Shown piece by piece: positions 61,396-64,000 of a stretch of DNA of 64,000 nucleotides. The stretch is from NCBI RefSeq assembly GCF_014204975.1, contig NZ_JACHMM010000001.1, forward strand, positions 4,402,001 to 4,466,000, in the 5' to 3' direction. The notes beneath the pieces are model-generated. The model was not told where the DNA came from, ran no database searches, and worked only from the letters and a program-made list of their open reading frames with translations. The position numbers and the translations under genes were made by a program. How positions within the stretch are numbered: the stretch's first letter is position 1; each line of letters starts with the position of its first letter. The stretch comes from Jiangella mangrovi. Its GTDB lineage: Bacteria; Actinomycetota; Actinomycetes; Jiangellales; Jiangellaceae.

Positions 61396-62325
61396 ATGAG
61401 CGCAGCGCCGGCCGTGGAGATCTCCACTCTGGTCAAGCGCTACGGCACGGTCACCGCCGTCGACGGACTCTCGGTGCGGGTCGCGGCCGGGAGCATCACC
61501 GCCGTGCTGGGGCCCAACGGCGCCGGCAAGACCACGACCATCGAGATCTGCGAGGGCTTCCGCCGTCCCGACTCCGGGACCGTGCGCGTGCTGGGCCTGG
61601 ACCCGTCGCGCGACGGCGTCCGCCTGCGGCCGCGGGTGGGCGTCATGCTGCAGGAGGGCGCCGGCTTCTACCCCGGCGCCCGGCCGGCCGAGCTGCTGAC
61701 GCACCTGGCCCGGCTGCACGCGCACCCGCTGGACGTCGGTGCCCTGGTCGACCGGCTGGAGCTGGGCCGGGCGACGGCGCCACTGCGGCGGCTGTCCGGC
61801 GGTGAGCGGCAGCGGGTCGCGCTGGCGGCGGCGCTGGTGGGACGGCCGGAGCTGGTGTTCCTCGACGAGCCGACCGCCGGGCTGGACCCCGCGGGCCGGC
61901 GGTCGACGTGGGCGCTGCTCGACGAGCTGCGGTCCGCCGGGGTCACCGTCGTGCTGACGACGCACCTCATCGACGAGGCCGAGCGGCTGGCCGACCACGT
62001 GGTGATCGTCGATGCCGGGCGGGTGCTGGCCGAGGGAACGCCCGCCGAGCTGACCAGCGGCGTGTCCGACGACGTCATCCGGTTCGGCGGACCTCCGCGG
62101 CTGGACGTCGCGTCGCTGCGGGCCGCGCTGCCGGACGGCGCGGTGGTGCGCGAGGTGACGCCGGGCGCGTACGAGGTGGCCGCCGTCGTGGACCCGCGGC
62201 TGCTGGCGACGCTGACGTCCTGGTGCGCGGCCAACGACATCCTGGCCGAGGGCCTGCAGGTGGGTCACCGGTCGCTGGAGGACGTGTACCTGGAGCTGAT
62301 CGGCGCGGGGAGGCCGGCCCGGTGA
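61396..62325 (+). CDS. ABC transporter ATP-binding protein
   Basis: This 309-residue ATPase of the DrrA/CcmA type has Walker A LGPNGAGKTTTIEICEGFRRP, Q-loop VGVMLQEGAGFYPGARPAELL, signature LSGGERQRVALAAALVGRP, Walker B LVFLDEPTAGLDPAGRR and switch LTTHLIDEAERLAD. A DrrA-type C-terminal domain ends in VGHRSLEDVYLELIGAGR. It overlaps the permease gene (GTGA). In many actinobacteria a similar pair sits near suf and cytochrome genes; substrate unknown. Confidence 0.92.
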   Translation: MSAAPAVEISTLVKRYGTVTAVDGLSVRVAAGSITAVLGPNGAGKTTTIEICEGFRRPDSGTVRVLGLDPSRDGVRLRPRVGVMLQEGAGFYPGARPAELLTHLARLHAHPLDVGALVDRLELGRATAPLRRLSGGERQRVALAAALVGRPELVFLDEPTAGLDPAGRRSTWALLDELRSAGVTVVLTTHLIDEAERLADHVVIVDAGRVLAEGTPAELTSGVSDDVIRFGGPPRLDVASLRAALPDGAVVREVTPGAYEVAAVVDPRLLATLTSWCAANDILAEGLQVGHRSLEDVYLELIGAGRPAR

Positions 62326-63092
62326 GCGGGTCTTCGGTGTTCGCGCCCGCGCCAGGAGGTGCGCCGGTCGGGCGGATGCTGCTCGCCCAGACGCTGTTCG
62401 AGGTCCGGCTGCTGGTGCGCAACGGCGAGCAGCTGCTGCTGACGGCCGCGATCCCCGTGGTGCTGCTGTGGCTGCTGACGGCCGCGCCGGTGTTCGACAC
62501 GGGCGCGTATTCGCGGGTGGACTTCCTGGTGCCGGGGATCCTGGCGCTCTGCGTGATGTCGACGGCGTTCACGTCGCTGGCGATCGCGACGGCGTACGAG
62601 CGCCGCTACGGCGCACTGAAGCGGCTGGCGGCGTCGCCGCTCCCCCGGTGGGCGTTGCTGCTGGCCAAGGCGCTGACGGTGCTGGTGGTCGAGGCCCTGC
62701 AGGTGGCGGTGGTGTGCGGGCTCGGGCTGGCGCTGGGCTGGCGGCCTTCGGGGTCCGCAGTGTCGGTGGCGGTGCTGCTGGTCGTGGGGACGCTGGCGTT
62801 CGCCGGGCTGGGACTGCTGATGGCCGGGACACTGCGCGCGGAGGCGACGCTGGCGGCGGCGAACCTGGTGTACCTGTTGCTGCTGGTGCTCGGTGGCGTG
62901 GTGATTCCGCTGTCCGGGTTCCCGTCGGGCGTGCGGGCGGTCGTGGAGCTGACGCCGACGGGGGCGCTGGCCGATGGCCTGCGGTCGGTTCTCGCCGACG
63001 GCGACGGGCTGCCGTGGGGCTCGGTGGCCGTGCTGGCCGTGTGGGCGGTCACCGGCCTGGCCGCTGCGGCGCGCTGGTTCCGCTGGGAGTAG
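62322..63092 (+). CDS. ABC-2 type transporter permease
   Basis: This 256-residue permease has six helices (for example LLLTAAIPVVLLWLLTAAPVF and AVSVAVLLVVGTLAFAGLGLLMAG). The coupling segment ATAYERRYGALKRLAASPLPRWALLLAKALTVL and the late LSGFPSGVRAVVELTPTGALADGLRS are ABC-2 hallmarks. It is coupled to the ATPase gene by GTGA and followed 34 bp later by a hairpin terminator. The exported compound is unknown. Confidence 0.9.
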   Translation: MSGSSVFAPAPGGAPVGRMLLAQTLFEVRLLVRNGEQLLLTAAIPVVLLWLLTAAPVFDTGAYSRVDFLVPGILALCVMSTAFTSLAIATAYERRYGALKRLAASPLPRWALLLAKALTVLVVEALQVAVVCGLGLALGWRPSGSAVSVAVLLVVGTLAFAGLGLLMAGTLRAEATLAAANLVYLLLLVLGGVVIPLSGFPSGVRAVVELTPTGALADGLRSVLADGDGLPWGSVAVLAVWAVTGLAAAARWFRWE

Positions 63093-63578
63093 CGGCGGGG
63101 CGCCCGCTTCGACGGTGCCGTCAGGAGGGACTTCTTCCCGCCCTGACGAGGAGAAGTCCCACCCGACGAGTGTCGTGGGCGAGCTACTGCTGCTCTGGCG
63201 GTAGTAACCCGCCCACGACGACCTGGCGAGGTCGGGGGCGCTTGCTGGGCCGCCCACCACGATTTCCCGAGCCCCAACACGCCTGCAATCGTGTCGAGGC
63301 TCGGGTAATCCTCGTGATGTAGCGGATCGTTGATGATCATCGCCGCCCGCAGCCCACCAAGGCGGGACGAAACGGACGCGGAGGGGGCGAGGCGTCCCCA
63401 GGCTCTCCCCGTCCCCCTGATAGCTGCCAGGTTCTTGGCCGCGTGCGTGCGGGTCAAGTCGAAGCCCCCAACCACGCGGTCGAGTAAGCACAGGGGCGCC
63501 GACTTGAGGCGCAGGTGCGCGGCTAAGACACTGAGCAGCAGGGGGACGGGGAGCCGACCTCAGCCCCCCGGCAGAACC
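63093..63578. other. 486-bp region without a convincing gene
   Basis: Besides the terminator, I see a nested inverted repeat at 63266-63305 (CCCGAGCC with GGCTCGGG, and ACACG with CGTGT inside). A minus-strand frame reads VVGGFDLTRTHAAKNLAAI and DYPSLDTIAGVLGLGKSWW. The peptide looks protein-like but continues into the antisense of the permease without a stop, and its start is unclear. It may be the relic of a small gene or mobile element. I cannot name it. Confidence 0.35.
63127..63160 (+). terminator. Hairpin terminator after the ABC operon
   Basis: GGGACTTCTTC at 63127-63137 pairs with GGAGAAGTCCC at 63150-63160 (one G-T wobble) around a 12-base loop. It stands 34 bp after the permease stop. 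No T-tract follows, as is common in high-GC actinobacteria. Confidence 0.55.
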
Positions 63579-64000
63579 TCAGGACGTGTTCCCGACGTCC
63601 TCCGGCGGGGCGTCGCGGACGAGGAAGGGGGCGAGCAGGCCGGGGACGGCGTCGGCGCCGAACTCGAGGACCTCCTGCTCGTCGGCGTCGATGACGGAGT
63701 AGCGGCGGGCGCCGGCCGCGGTGGTGGCCGTGAGCGTCATGAGCCCGGCCCGGCGCTGGAAGACCGACTGACTCACCCGCCAGCCGATGATGCCCTGCCG
63801 CTGCAGGTACACGGTCGCCTTGCGGACGCTGCCCTTGCGCGCGACCAGGTAGGCGTCGTCGAGGTCGTGGCCGAGCGAGCGGTAGGCGTCGTGGGCCAGC
63901 AGCACCAGCGCGACGCACAGGCCGGCCGCCAGCACCGCCAGCACGACCGCCCAGAAGGTGCGCACCGGCGAGCCGAACGACAGCCAGACGATGACGCCCG
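63579..64000 (-). CDS. PH-domain (bPH2) membrane protein, partial, N-terminus beyond the right edge
   Basis: The visible 140 residues are the C-terminal end of a YdbT-like protein. A hydrophobic segment (GVIVWLSFGSPVRTFWAVVLAVLAAGLCVALVLLAHDAYRSLGH) leads into a bacterial PH domain, AYLVARKGSVRKATVYLQRQGIIGWRVSQSVFQRRAGLMTLTATTAAG. An acidic end, VIDADEQEVLEFG, follows. The frame continues uninterrupted to base 64000, so a GTG at 63965 is not the true start. Full-length members have about 450-500 residues with two or three such domains. Function is unknown; they are membrane-bound. Confidence 0.82.
   Translation of the reverse strand, partial: GVIVWLSFGSPVRTFWAVVLAVLAAGLCVALVLLAHDAYRSLGHDLDDAYLVARKGSVRKATVYLQRQGIIGWRVSQSVFQRRAGLMTLTATTAAGARRYSVIDADEQEVLEFGADAVPGLLAPFLVRDAPPEDVGNTS

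Noticed and set aside
62606..63491. Long minus-strand frames from the empty region into the permease gene
   Set aside because: They run antisense through a well-supported ABC permease and have no consistent start; only a short protein-like stretch near 63260-63475 is noted.

Overview
The window is very GC-rich, densely packed actinobacterial DNA. Many genes start at GTG and many neighbours overlap by the 4 bases ATGA or GTGA. Lineage markers are an actinobacterial-type cytochrome c oxidase subunit IV (ctaF), an F420-type LLM oxidoreductase, a complete sufR-B-D-C-S-U-T operon, and sugar ABC importers encoded without their own ATPase. The layout would suit a soil actinomycete such as a Jiangella-like organism; that placement is inference.

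Left part (1-31800). A SNF2 helicase runs off the left edge, followed by an orphan ctaF, an LLM oxidoreductase and a divergent HTH regulator with two palindromes between them. Next is a minus-strand carbohydrate operon (13112 down to 5076): solute-binding lipoprotein, PhoD-type phosphatase, discoidin-domain secreted protein, two permeases, a putative TIM-barrel protein and an aldose epimerase-like protein. An acyltransferase-like gene and a glycerophosphodiesterase flank it. A plus-strand operon (15079-20594) has two FGGY kinases, a histidine phosphatase, a DeoR regulator and a D-2-hydroxyacid dehydrogenase. A ROK regulator at 20561-21772 is divergent from a second carbohydrate locus (22007-31800). 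That locus starts with a 1512-residue secreted protein fusing a PQQ-type sugar dehydrogenase domain, two 3-keto-disaccharide hydrolase-like domains and a cupredoxin; a binding protein, two permeases and two Gfo/Idh/MocA oxidoreductases follow. I read it as a 3-keto-glycoside-type pathway (inference).

Middle part (31839-46310). This is a genomic island integrated at the 3' end of a tRNA-Pro(GGG) gene. A 37-base direct repeat marks its ends: the intact tRNA at 46234-46310 and a displaced 3' fragment at 31839-31875. Beside the tRNA is a C-terminal fragment of a tyrosine recombinase. The cargo is a PIN/HTH toxin-antitoxin-like pair, a three-gene defence operon with the layout of Shango (TerB protein, BrxD-like ATPase, Lhr-like helicase carrying a DEDDh exonuclease), and a convergent 5.3-kb SF1 helicase with a C-terminal PD-(D/E)XK nuclease resembling Hhe-type defence proteins.

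Right part (46311-64000). A short membrane protein is divergent from a MocR-type regulator. Then come two ABC exporter-type modules (one with a YtrA-like GntR regulator), a DHFR-like reductase, peptide deformylase, a HAD phosphatase and the suf operon with an iron-box-like site upstream of sufR. The end holds two membrane-associated proteins of unknown role, a third ABC ATPase/permease pair, a roughly 490-bp region with no convincing gene, and the 3' part of a PH-domain membrane protein cut by the right edge. Inverted repeats with nearly identical arms occur at 5020-5080 and 52676-52747.
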